A DNA stretch of 64,000 nt from Dryocosmus kuriphilus (taxonomy: Eukaryota; Arthropoda; Insecta; Hymenoptera; Cynipidae). Of this stretch, positions 15,470 through 27,034 are shown one piece after another. The stretch is taken from NCBI GenBank assembly GCA_038277395.1, contig CM076195.1, positions 158,195,911 to 158,259,910 on the forward strand. Reading direction: 5' to 3'. Positions within the stretch are counted from its first letter, which is position 1. Each line of letters opens with the position of its first letter. The notes beneath the pieces were generated by a model. It searched no databases and was not told the origin of the DNA. It was given only the letters and a program-made list of their open reading frames with translations. A program made the translations under genes and the position numbers.

Positions 15470-18060
15470 TGTACAGAAATAATGTTTGAAGAATATCTAG
15501 CCACAGTAATGAAAAAGTAAGATAACGAAATATAAGATTAAAATATAATAATAAATTATAAGAAGAATGTTTTTTTTATAAGAAAAAAGAAAAAGAATAT
15601 TATATAATAATGAAGAATAATATAATATTTTAATAAGACATTATAATGCTACAATCGAATAATGTATTATAAGAATGCGTACTTGAAACATATTTCTTTT
15701 TTTTTTGTTAATTAAATAGTGTTTTTCTGTGTTATTTTTCTTTAAGTATATTATGAAACATTGTAAAGAATTATTTTTCTTTCTATGTAAGTATGTATTT
15801 TCTAAAAATATGTTCACTTCTGCACTGTGTGAATTATCAACTGCATGCCCAGAAGATACCAGGCCATTATAGAGAATAATGGCGATTGAACCATTTATGA
15901 AGGTAAGTTCTCTCTAATTTTGAAAGTGCTTTTTCATGCCAAAAAAGAAAAATAAAGTTTTCTTTAAAGCTTTTCGAGAAAACGCGTATTCTTTCTTATG
16001 GAACAGACTGTATATTCTCGCCTTGGGGCAGAGAAAAAAAATACATATATATTGTTCATCGTGATAAAAGATTATAGAATTAAAAAAATACATATATATT
16101 GTTCATCGTGATAAAAGATTATAGAATGAAGTAATTTTAATAAAATTAATAATTATATTATGGAAATATGTCAAGAAATAGTTTTTGAGAACGGCTAGTC
16201 ACAATGACTAATGCTGCTTATGAGAAAAGTAATATTTTAATAGTAGTTAGATATAAAAATGTAAAAAATTTCATATATTTCATTGAATAATAATCTTTTA
16301 TTTGGTTAATATTAACCCTTTTTCAATTTATTTTTTTTAAAAAAGTGAAAATTGTTTTATAATTAGTGATTATTAAATAATTATTTTTGGTAAAGAAATA
16401 AAACCACAATTTACCTGATTAATGTTCGAAATGAATAATATTTTATTTATGAAAAGAAATGTTTATTGTGTTAATATAAATGCTATTCATGAGAAATCAC
16501 GTCAAGATAAAGAACAATTTCAGAATGAGGTTTTTCTTTTATATTATATTGTTTATTTTTCTTAATACATTTAAGGTATTTCTGTTTTACATATTCATAT
16601 TATTATTCTTATTCATGGTTTTTATTATTGTTGTTATGAACATTAAGAGTAATAATATTAAGAAGAAAAATAAGAGTAATAGAAATAATTTCAGCAAAAA
16701 AGAAATAACACATGTATTAACAATATAATTTTTTGTTTTTAATATATATATATGTTTATTTGTGATGAAATATGTGGAAAAAAATCAAAAAAAACTTTTC
16801 AAATGATTAATTGAAAGAAAACAACTCATATAAAACGATGCTGTGTGTTTGTTTATATCAGGAGGGTGTTGTGTACTATAAAAAATGAAAATAATAAAAA
16901 AATATTCAAAAAGATGTTTTTATGAATAAAATTGTATAAGTATAGGTAACCCCTACATCTATTTTGTATAATTACCCACCGAAACTAGTTTTATATTCGC
17001 TTAAGTTTAATTAACAAAAAGTACATATATATTGTTCATTGTGATAAAAGATTATACAATAAAGTCATTTTAATAAAATGAACAATTATATAATGGAACT
17101 GTGTAAAGAAACGGTTTTTGAGAATGGCTAGCCATAGTGGCTAATGTTGTTTATGAAAAAAGTATTACTTTAATAGTAATTAATAACGTTATTTTCATAT
17201 AGAAATTTTACAATTATTCTATTTATTCTTTTTCAAAAAGTAAGAACTGTTTCGTAATTAGTGGTTATTAAATAATTATTTTTTTTTTTTTACGAAATAA
17301 AAACACAATGTAACTGAATAATATTCAAAATGAAAAATATTTTATTTATGAAAAAAAATTGTAATTGTGTTAATATAAACGTTATTGTATGTTTTTCATA
17401 CAAAAAATATAAAAGAATAAAGTATAATGAAAAAGTAGGATAACGAAACATAAGATTGAAATAAAATAAAAAATTGTAAGAAGAATGTTTTTTATATAAC
17501 AAAAAAAAAAAGAATATTATATAATAATGAAGAATAATATTATATTGTAATAAGACATTATAATACTAACATCGAATAATGTATTATAAGAATGCGTATT
17601 TGAAACATATATTTTTTTTTTTTTGAATTAAATAGTGTTTTCTGTGTTATTTTTGTTTAATTATATAATGAAATATTGAAAAGAATTGTTTTTTTTTTCT
17701 ATGTAAGTATGTATTATATAAGCTCTATTCTGGACATTAATGTCTTTTTCTAAAATATGTTTATTTCTGCACTGCGCGAATAATCAACTCTATACCTAAA
17801 AGATGCCAGGCCATTATCGAGAGTAATAGCGATTGAATCATTTATTAAGGTAAGTCCTCCCTAATTTTGAAAACGTTTTTTTATGCCAAAAAACAAAAAT
17901 AAAGTTTTCTTTAAAGTTTTTCGAGAAAACGCGTATCCTTTCTTATGGACTTGCTTTGGGGCGGGGATTGCGGTGGTTATAGATACAAATATTCATACAA
18001 AATACATATATATTGTTCATCGTGATAAAAAATTATAGCATGAAATCATTTTATTAACAC
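15470..18060 (+). repeat. ~1.9-kb direct repeat block
   Basis: Sequence from about 15508 recurs from about 17426, an offset of ~1.92-1.95 kb. Both contain ACGAAA-ATAAGATT, CGAATAATGTATTATAAGAATGCGTA, CAGGCCATTAT followed by the short exon-like segment, and TTCGAGAAAACGCGTAT. A shorter module (CATATATATTGTTCATCGTGATAAAAG) occurs at about 16042, 16091, 17024 and 18003. Another (TTTTTGAGAA-GGCTAG) occurs near 16185 and 17117. No complete gene is visible. The hydrophobic open frame at 16480-16725 is AT-driven and not supported. Confidence 0.75.
15879..15902 (+). pseudogene. possible first exon (MAIEPFMK), duplicated at 17826 with loss of ATG
   Basis: ATGGCGATTGAACC... encodes MAIEPFMK and is followed at once by GTAAGT. 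The homologous copy at 17826-17849 reads IAIESFIK, with ATA in place of ATG, also followed by GTAAGT. A downstream block at 18188-18320 could be the next exon: after an acceptor (TGTACAG) it encodes DSEAFVKLEEYQDFLKSN in phase 0. It then needs a frame change to continue as VDYLNTIKEESSILQKTE. The protein-like quality suggests a decayed real gene, but no family is recognised and the join is inference. Confidence 0.3.
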
Positions 18061-18187
18061 GCATATATACTGTTTTGGTATATATATTCGTAAACACTAC
18101 ATATATTTTTAAAATGTTATTATTTATTAATACAAACACAATGCAGATTATTGAAAAAAATTTTGTTTTCAATTTTTCATTGTACAG

Positions 18188-18320
18188 GATTCAGAAGCTT
18201 TCGTAAAATTAGAAGAATATCAAGATTTCTTGAAATCAAATGTGACACTGATGGCAGGGTGGATTATCTAAATACGATTAAAGAGGAAAGTTCAATTTTA
18301 CAGAAAACAGAGATATATAT
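18188..18320 (+). pseudogene. exon-like coding relic, frame-broken
   Basis: Opens after TTCATTGTACAG with DSEAFVKLEEYQDFLKSNVT and then reaches TAA near 18268. A different frame continues with VDYLNTIKEESSILQKTE up to a short TA run. Charged, non-repetitive composition and a good acceptor argue for former coding DNA. The nearest plausible partner is the GTAAGT-terminated exon at 15879 or its copy at 17826. Confidence 0.3.
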
Positions 18321-18378
18321 ATATATATTATGTAATTATAGTGTAATTATTATTTTTAAAACGATCCTCACAAAATGA

Positions 18379-18664
18379 ATCTAGAAAATAGTGGAAATCA
18401 CTTTCAACATGCAATATCTATTACCACTTTAACAATATTTCCGAATATATAGAAAAAACTTATAAAAATCGTACTTTCATCTGTTCAAATCTTGTGCCAT
18501 TTACAGCAATTAGAGCTTCCAGTATCTAGTAGGACGTGTACGTACCGTCAGCTATTTTCGCAAACATTTACTTTCGGTTGAAAGTAATTATTTCTCAATA
18601 GTATACACTACAACTGAATAAACTTTCGAATAGTGTTTACCTCCGATTTTATTTCAAGTACGTA
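18379..18664 (+). repeat. satellite-related segment left of the foldback element
   Basis: Contains the landmark strings of the satellite family that resumes at 22 kb: GTGGAAATCACTTTCAACATG, CAATATTTCCGAATATATAG, TATAAAAATCGTACTTTC and CTTGTGCCATTTACAGCA. The foldback element therefore sits inside this satellite. Confidence 0.75.
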
Positions 18665-21600
18665 TACGTATGTATTTTGATGCGCTGATTATAAATATCA
18701 TTGTGAAAATTGGCGCAAATTTGAATTTAATGACAAAAATCACACAAAAAAACCTATAAAATTATGGTTTTTTTTTTTTTCATTTATTTCCGTAAAGAAT
18801 AGGAATTTCGAAAAACATTTTATATTAAAGTTATAGAACAGAAAAAAATACATTTTTTTTCTTCAATACATTTTTTTTCTAAAACCTTTTTTTACCAAGA
18901 GAAATAAGATTTTCAAAAAAAAAAAAAAAACAGATATTTGGAACACGTAAGAAAAGTTTTTTCCATTGGGATGTTTTACTTTTTGAAAGGCGTGAAAAAA
19001 CGGAGATTTTCGTAGAGGGGTAAAGATTAGATTGACCTATAGGGGTGCACACGACTTCCTTTCGCAGGTGTTGTGCGGGTGGGAAGGCATCCCTGTCACA
19101 GGGCACAGAAATGACTTACGTCACACAAGACCCCTTTTTCAAGGTGTTCTGGGGGCGGGAAGGCACCCCCGTGACAGAGCAGATAACTGCCTTAGGTCAC
19201 ACACGACCTCATTTGCCAGGTGTGGAGAAGAACGCACCCCTGTGACAGGACACATAACTGATTTCAGTCACAGACGACCCCCTTTCCAAGGTCTTGTGGG
19301 GGCAAGGCATCCCTGTAACGGGGCACATAAATGATGAAGGTCACACACGACCCCCTTTCCAAGGTCTTGTGGGGGCGGGAAGGCACCCCTGTGACAGGAC
19401 ACATAACTGATTTCAGTCACAGACGACCCCCGTTTCCAAGGTCTTGTGGGGGCGGGAATGCACCCCTGTAACAGGGCACATTACTGACTTAGGTCACACA
19501 CTACCCCCTTTCCAAGCTCTTGTGGGGGCAGGAAGGCATTCCTGTAACAGGGCACATAAATGATGAAGATGACACACGACCGCCTTTCCAAGATGTTGTG
19601 GGGGCGGGAAGGCACCCCTGTGACAGGGCACGTAAATGACTAGGGTCACACACGACCCCCTTTCCAAGGTGTTCTGGGGGCGGGAAGGCACCCCCGTGAC
19701 AGAGCAGATAACTGCCTTAGGTCACACACGACCTCATTTGCCAGGTGTGGAGAAGAACGCACCCCTGTGACAAGGCACATAAATGACTTTAGTCACACAG
19801 GACCCCCCTTTCCAAGGTCTTGTGGGGGCGGGAAGGGACCCCTGTGACAGGGCACATAAATGACTAAGGTTACACACAACCCCCTTTCCAAGGTGTTGTG
19901 GGGGCGGGAAGACATCCCTGTAACAGGACATATAACTGACTTAGGTAACATACGACCCCCTTTCCAAGGTCTTGTGGGGGCAAGAAGGTATCCCTGTAAC
20001 GGGGCACATAAATGATGAAGGTCACACACGACCCCCTTTCCAAGCTCTTGTGGGGGCGGGAAGGCACCCCTGTGACAGGGCACGTAAATGAATAGGGTCA
20101 CACACGACCCCCTTTCCAAGGTGTTGCGTCGTGTGTGACCTAAAACATTTATGTGCCCTGTCACAGGGATGCCTTTTCGCCCCCACAACATCGGGGAAAG
20201 AGGGTCGTGTGTGACCGTAGTCATGTATGTGTTCTGTAACAGGGGTGTCTTCCCGCCCCGACAACACCTTCGAAACGGGGTCGTCTGTGACCTAAGTCAT
20301 TTATGTGCCCTGTCACAGGGATGCCTTCCTTCCTGCCCCCACAGCACCTTGGAAAGGGAATCGTATGTGACCTGAGTCAGTTATGTGCCTTGTTAGAGGG
20401 GTGCCTTCCCCCCCCCCCCCCCCCCCCCGAGAGCTTGAAAAGGAGGTAATGTGTTCCCTTACTCATTTATTTGCCCTGTTAGAGGGATGTCATCCCGCCC
20501 CCGCAAGACCTTGGAAAGGGGGTCGTGTATGACGTAAGTGATGTGTGTGCCCTATCACAGGGGTGCCTTCCCGCCCCCTGAAGCCCTTAGAAAGGGGGTC
20601 GTCTGTGACCTAAGTTAGTTATGTGCCCTGTCACAGGGGTGCCTTCCCGCCCCCACAACACCTTGGAAAGGGGGTCGTGTGTGACCTTAGTCATTTATGT
20701 GCCCTGTCACAGGGTTGCCTTCCCACCCCCACAACACCTTGGAAAAGGGGTCGTGTGTCACCTGAATGAATTATGTGCCCTGTTACAGGGTTGTCTTCCC
20801 GCCCCCGCAAGACCTTGGAAAGGGGGTCGTGTGTGACCTTAGTCATTTATGTGCCCTGTCACAGGGTTGCCTTCCCACCCCCACAACACCTTGGAAAAGG
20901 GGTCGTGTGTCACCTGAATGAATTATGTGCCCTGTTACAGGGTTGTCTTCCCCCCCCACAACACCTTGGAAAGGGGGTTGTGTATGACCTTTGTCATTTA
21001 TGTGCCCTGTCACAGGGGTGCCTTCCCGCTCCCTCGAGAGCTTGGAAAGGAGGTCATGTGTTACCTTACTCATTTATGTACCCTGTTAGAGGAATGTCAT
21101 CCCGCCCCCGCAAGACCTTCGAAAGGGGGTCGTATGCGACCTCAGTCAGTTATGTGCCCTGTTACAGGGGTGCCTCCCCTTCCCCCACAACACCTTGGAA
21201 AGGGGGTCGTATGTCACCTGAGTCAGTTATGTGCCTTGTTACAGGGGTGTCTTCGCGCCCCCACAACACCTTCGAAAGGGGGTCGTGTGTGACCTTAGTC
21301 ATTTATGTGCCTGTCTGTCACAGGGGTGCCTTCCCGCCCCCCCGAGAGCTTGGAAAGGTCATGTGTTACCTTACTCATTTATGTGCCTTGTTAGAGGGAT
21401 GTCATCCCGCCCCCGCAAGACCTTGGAAAGGGGGTTGTGTGTGACCTTAGTCATTTATGTGCCCTGTCACAGGGGTGCCTTCCCGCCCCCCCGAGAGCTT
21501 GGAAAGGAGGTCATGTGTTACCTTACTCATTTATGTGCCTTGTTAGAGGGATGTCATCCCGCCCCCGCAAGACCTTGGAAAGGGGGTTGTGTGTGACCTT

Positions 21601-22036
21601 AGTCATTTATGTGCCCTGTCACAGGGGTGCCTTCCTGCCCCCACAACACCTGGGAAAGGAGATCGTATGCACCTCTATGGGCTCATTTCATTTTTTCCCC
21701 TTTACCACCATCTCCGTTTTTTCACGCTTTCCAAACTCTAACACATATCAATGAATGAAGTTGTCTTACGTGTTCCAAATATCTTTTCTTTTCAGAAAAT
21801 ATTCTTTTTCTTGGTAAAACAAGCTTTTAGAAAAAGAATGTATTGAAGACAAAAAATTAACATTTTGTATGTTCTATAAGTTTTATCTAAAATGTTTTTA
21901 GAAATTCCTATTCTTTACGGAATGAAATGGAAAAAATCATGATTTTTTGTGTTTTTTGTGATTTTTGTCATAAAATTGAAATTTGCGCCAATTTTCACAA
22001 TGACATTCGTATTCAGTGCATCAAAATACATACGTA
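18665..22036. mobile_element. foldback-like element with minisatellite arms, ~3.37 kb
   Basis: The outer ends are inverted. TACGTATGTATTTTGATGC at 18665 matches the reverse complement of GCATCAAAATACATACGTA ending at 22036. Homology continues inward through GAAAATTGGCGCAAATTT, the AGGAATTTC segment, the ACGTGTTCCAAATAT segment and CTCCGTTTTTTCACGC, giving about 390 bp of unique inverted arm. Each arm then runs into a ~75-bp minisatellite in opposite orientation, switching at about 20128. Tandem repeats inside long inverted repeats are the known plan of Drosophila foldback (FB) elements, but I see no sequence identity to FB and no coding region. Flanks are satellite sequence on both sides. A target duplication is not clear. 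Confidence 0.75.
19035..21690. repeat. GC-rich ~75-bp minisatellite, orientation reversed at ~20128
   Basis: The left half repeats a unit of the form GGTCACACACGACCCCCTTT, CCAAGGTCTTGTGGGGGCGG, GAAGGCACCCCTGTGACAGG, GCACATAAATGACTTA at a spacing of 69-78 bp. The right half repeats its reverse complement. About 14 copies lie left of centre and 21 right. The period is near 75 bp, a multiple of three, so several frames stay open over long distances; those proteins (CVTLVIYVPCHRGAFPPP-type) are repeat artefacts. A C run of ~21 at 20409 interrupts one unit. The GC content is far above the surrounding DNA. Confidence 0.92.
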
Positions 22037-25000
22037 GGTATTAGCTCATTCTTACCTGATATTTATTTTCGAAAATATACATTTACTTCATTTTTTTACA
22101 AAAAAATATGCTGAAAATAGTGGAAATCACTTTCAACATGAAATATCTATTACCACTTCAGCAATATTTCCGAATATATATAGACAAAAGTTATAAAAAT
22201 CGTACTTTAATGTATACAAATTGTGTGTCATTTACAGCAGTCAGAACTTCCACCATCCAGTAGGTCGTGTATATACTATGAGCTGTTATGTGAGAAGATT
22301 TGGGCACTCTAACTCGGCAATGAACAAATATTTCTGCATAAATCTTTTTTTCTCGTATTACATCTTTTATGAGTAGTAAAATGAAATACACAAGAAAGAA
22401 TTAGAAATACATTTTGAAATCACCAAAAAAGTCACTACAATGCCCACGTTCTCTTTGCAATTTAATACCTTGCGCACTCGAACTTCGTGCTAAATAAGAA
22501 ATATACAATTTTTCTGCTACTTTCTTTTGAACAGAACAAAATAGATTATGGATTTCATAGATATTTCTTATTTTATTGTGAAAGTTGAATTTTTGTTTTT
22601 TTCAATGAAGCAAAAGAGCGCTATAACTGAGCTATTTTCATCTATTTTCTATTCTTTCGTATTCCATTGAATTTATGCTGCCACAAAAACTGTGGAAAAT
22701 TGATATTACATTGAAGTAGAAAAAAGTTATAAAAATCGTACTTTAATGTATACAAATTTTATGTCATTTACAGTAGTCAGAGCTTCTACCATCCACAAGT
22801 TGTGTGTATACTATGAGCTGTTATGTGACAAGATTTGCGCACTCTAACTTAACAATGTACAAATATTTCTGCATAAATCTTTTTTTCTCGTATTACATCT
22901 TTTATGAGTAAAATGGAAATACACAAGAAAGAATTAGAAATACATTTTGAAATCACCAAAAAAGTCACTACAATGCCCATGTTCTCTTTGCAATTTAATA
23001 CCTTGCGCACTGTAACTTCGTGTTAAATCAAAAATATGCAATTTTTCTGCTATTTCCTTTTGAACAGAGCAAAATAGATTATGGATTTTATAGATATTTC
23101 TTATTTTATTGTGAAAGTTAAATTTTCGTTTTTTTAAATGAACCAAAAGAGCACTCTAACTTTACTATTTTCATCTATTGTCTATTGTTTCGTATTTCAT
23201 TGAATTTATGTTGCCACAAAAACTGTGGAAAATTGATATTACATTGAAGTAGAAAAAAGTTATAAAAATCGTACTTTAATGTATACAAATTTTGTGTCAT
23301 TTATAGCAGTCTCAGACCTTCCACCATCCAGTAGGTCGTGTGCATACCATCAGCTGTTATGTGACAAGATTTGCGGGCACTCTAACTCGGCAATCAACAA
23401 ATATTTCTGCATAAAACTTTTTTTCTCGTATTAGATCTCTTATAAGTAGAACGGAATACACAATAAAAAATTAGAAATAAATTTTAAAATCTACAAAAAA
23501 GTCGCTACAATGCCCATGTTCTCTTTGCACTATAATACCTTGCGCACTCTAACTTCGTCCTCAATAAGAAATATTCAATTTTTCTGCTACTTCTTTTTGA
23601 ACAGCGAAAAATAGAATATGGATTTCATAGATATTTCTTATTTTATTGTGAAAGTTGAATTTTTGTTTTTTTCAATTAACCAAAAAAGCACTGTAACTGA
23701 GCTATTTTCATCTATTTTCTATTCCTTCGTATTCCCTTGAATTTATGCTGCCACAAAAACTGTAGAAAATTGATATTACATTGAAGTAGAAAAAAGTTCT
23801 AAAAATCGTACTTGAATTTATACAAATTTTGTGTCATTTACAGCAGTCAGAGCTTCCACCATCCAGTAGGTCGTGTGCATACCATCAGCTGTTATGTGAC
23901 AAGATTTGAGCACTCTAACTCGGCAACGAACAAATATTTCTGCATAAACTTTTTTTTCTCGTATTACATCTCTTTTATGAGTAGAATGGAATACACAGAA
24001 AGAATTAGAAATAAATTTTAAAATCACCAAAAAAGTCGCTACAATGCCCACGTTCTCTTTGCAATTTCATATCTTGCGCACTCTAACTTCGTGCTAAATA
24101 AAAATATACAATTTTTCTACTATTTCCTTTTGAAATAGAGCAAAATATATTATGAATTTCATAGATATTTCTTATTTTATTGTGAAAGTTAAATTTTTTT
24201 TTTTTTCAATTAACCAAAAGAGCGCTCTAACTGAACCATTTTCATCTACTTTCTATTCTTTCCTATTCCATTGAATTTGCACTGGCACAAAAATTGTGGA
24301 AAACTGATATCACAATGAAGTAGAAAAAAGTTATAAAAATCGTACTGTAATGTATATAAATCTTGTGTTATTTGCAACAGTCAGAGTTTCTATCATCCAC
24401 TAGGTCGTGTGCATACCATCACCTGTTATGTGAGAAGATTTGCGCACTCTAACTCGGCAATGAAGAAATATTTCTGCATACAACTTTTTTTCTCGTATTA
24501 CTTCTTTTATGGATAAAATGGAATACACAAGAAAAAATGAACAATAAATTTTAAAATCACCAAAAAAGTCGCTACAATGCCCATGTTCTCTTTGCAATTT
24601 AATACCTTGCGCACTGTAACTTCGTGTTAAATAAAAATATGCAATTTTTCTGCTATTTCCTTTTGAACAGAGCAAAATAGAATATGGATTTCATAGATAT
24701 TTCTTATTTTATTGTGAAAGTTTAATTTTTTTTTTTTTTAAATAACCAAAAGAGCGCTGTAACTGATCTATTTTCATCTATTTTCTATTCTTTCGTATTT
24801 CATTGAATTTATGCTGTCACAAAAACTGTGGAAAACTGATATTACATTGAAGTAAAAAAAAGTTATAAAAATCGTACTAATGTATACAAATTTTATGTCA
24901 TTTACAGTAGTCAGAGCTTCACCATCCACTAGGTTGTGTGTATACTATGAGCTGTTATGTGAGAAGATTTGCGCACTCTAACTTAGCAATGAACAAATAT

Positions 25001-25940
25001 TTTTGCATAAATCTTTTTTTTTCGTATTACATCTTTTATAAGTAAACGGAATATACAAAAAAAAATTATAAATAAATTTTAAAATCACCAAAAAAGTCAC
25101 TACAATGCCCATGTTCTCTTTGCAATTATAATACCTTGCGCACTGTAACTTCGTGTTAAATCAAAAATATGCAATTTTTCTGCTATTTCCTTTTGAACAG
25201 AGAAAAATAGAATAGGGATTTTATAGATATTTCTTATTTTATTGTGAAAGTTAAATTTTCGTTTTTTTAAATGAACCAAAAGAGCACTCTAACTTTACTA
25301 TTTTCATCTATTGTCTATTGTTTCGTATTTCATTGAATTTTTATGCTGCCAAAAACTGTGGAAAATTGATATTACATTGAAGTAGAAAAAAGTTATAAAA
25401 ATCGTACTTTAATGTATACAAATTTTGTGTCATTTATAGCAGTCAGAGTTTCCACCATCCAGTAGGTCGTGTGCATACCATGAGCTGTTATGTGACAAGA
25501 TTCGCGTACTCTAACTCGGCAATGCACAAATATTTCTGCATAAAACTTTTTTTTCTCGTATTACATCTTTTATGAGTAAAATGAAATACACAAGAAAGAA
25601 TTAGAAATAAATTTTAAAATCACGAAAAAAGTCACTACAATGCCCATGTTCTCTTTGCACTATAATACCTTGCGCACTGTAACTTCGTCTTGAATAAGAA
25701 ATATGTAATTTTTTTGCTATTTCTTTTTGAACAGCGAAAAATAGAATAGGGATTTTATAGATATTTCTTATTTTATTGTGAAAGTTAAATTTTCGTTTTT
25801 TTAAATGAATCAAAAGAGCGCTCTAACTTTATTATTTTCATCTATTTTCTATCCTTTCGTATTCCATTGAATTTATGCTGGCACAAAAATTGTGGAAAAC
25901 TGATATCACAATGAAGTAGAAAAAAGTTATAAAAATCGTA
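22037..25940 (+). repeat. 534-bp satellite, seven tandem copies
   Basis: The anchor TATAAAAATCGTAC recurs with its CGTA at 22201, 22737, 23270, 23807, 24341, 24873, 25403 and 25937, a spacing of 530-537 bp. Each unit contains three occurrences of a GCGCACTCTAACT-like submotif (in unit 1 at about 22302, 22472 and 22616), so the 534-bp unit looks like a trimer of an older ~178-bp monomer. Minus-strand open frames containing LQREHGHCSDFFGDFK recur once per unit. They vary by frameshift and are not supported as genes. The array ends where a TIR element is inserted at 25947. Confidence 0.92.
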
Positions 25941-25946
25941 CTTTCA

Positions 25947-27028
25947 GAGCATGTGCCACTAGTACAACATCTATATTACCGACCTCAAGTTTCAATATTT
26001 ATAAATTTATTTTTTGAATCTGTCCACTTTTTTTGTAAAGAAAATATAGGACTGATACTTTTGGACATTCATGAGAAAACATTAAATTGCGTTTGTATAC
26101 ATTATTTGAGTAGGAATTTTGAAACAAGTTTTTTTCGACAAAATTAAAACTGGCACACGTTGACGCCATTTCGTAAAAAATTTCTTCATTCTCAGAATTT
26201 TTTTTATACATGATATATTCCCTTTAAACTTTTAGAGAAACAACAGGGAACAATAAATTACGTTTATATACGTGATTTAAGCATGAAAAATGTCAAAAGT
26301 TTTGCAATTAATAAATAAATTCGCAGCAATATCGATCGTGCTGCGTTAGACTCTGTAATACATTTTTTTTCATGAAGGGGGCAGTATTGACGTTCAGATT
26401 TTTTCTGTCTTGAAGAAAATTCAGCAAATATTGTTACAAAACATTAATGACATTAATTTTTGTATGTATAGCGTAAATAAAGAAACTAATATCAGAAGTA
26501 ATATGTTATTTCACTGTATCACCTAACACCTAAGTTATAAGTTATGCTTATCAGTGCCACATATTCCTCTAGCGGTCCATATTGTAACTGGCGCTTCTGA
26601 AAACATGACGAAACATTACTGAAAATAGTCGGTATTCCTAAGTTGTTAATTACAAATCTTTCTTCATTATTGATGTTTAAATCGCATATACAAATGCAAT
26701 TTATTGTCCCCTGTTGCTTCTCTGAGAGTATGAGATGAATATATCAGACATAAAAAAAGTTCAGAGATTCAAAAAATGTCTGGCGAGATGGCGTCAACAG
26801 GAGTTGACAGGAGACAATTTCAATTTCGGGGAAAAAAAGTTTTTTCCAAATTATTACTGAGGTAATGTTTACAAATGCAATTGCAATTTAATGTCTTCTC
26901 ATGCATGTCCCAAACTTTTTGCTCGGTCTTTTTTTTATTTACAAGAAAAGTTCAGAGATTCACAAAATAAATTTATAAATTCTGATAATTGAGATCGGTA
27001 ATACAGGCATTGTACTAGTGACACCTGG
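25947..27028. mobile_element. non-autonomous element with ~390-bp terminal inverted repeats
   Basis: The left arm (25947-26340) and right arm (26640-27028) are inverted copies. The left reads GTGCCACTAGTACAA and ATTACCGACCTCAA; the reverse complement of the right reads GTGTCACTAGTACAA and ATTACCGATCTCAA. They stay alignable through GTTGACGCCAT, GAAACAACAGGGAACAATAA and beyond. CTTTCA flanks both ends (25941-25946 and 27029-27034) and the interrupted satellite sequence joins up across it, which supports an insertion with a 6-bp target duplication. The 300-bp centre has no coding frame. The superfamily is undetermined. Confidence 0.8.
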
Positions 27029-27034
27029 CTTTCA

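Noticed and set aside
16480..16728. Hydrophobic 82-residue open frame that could look like a membrane protein
   Set aside because: Composition follows AT-rich DNA; no homologous copy conservation in the neighbouring duplicated segment and no splice or family evidence.
19793..21754. Long overlapping Cys/Pro/Gly-rich open frames (CVTLVIYVPCHRGAFPPP-type) on both strands
   Set aside because: They are translations of the 75-bp minisatellite, whose period is a multiple of three; the same peptides appear in several frames with no start or splice context.
22934..25813. Recurrent minus-strand proteins containing LQREHGHCSDFFGDFK
   Set aside because: They recur once per 534-bp satellite unit, differ by frameshifts and stops, and have no conserved start.
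22201..25937. CRISPR-like array
   Set aside because: Repeats are 534-bp tandem units without short repeat/unique spacer alternation, in a eukaryotic context.
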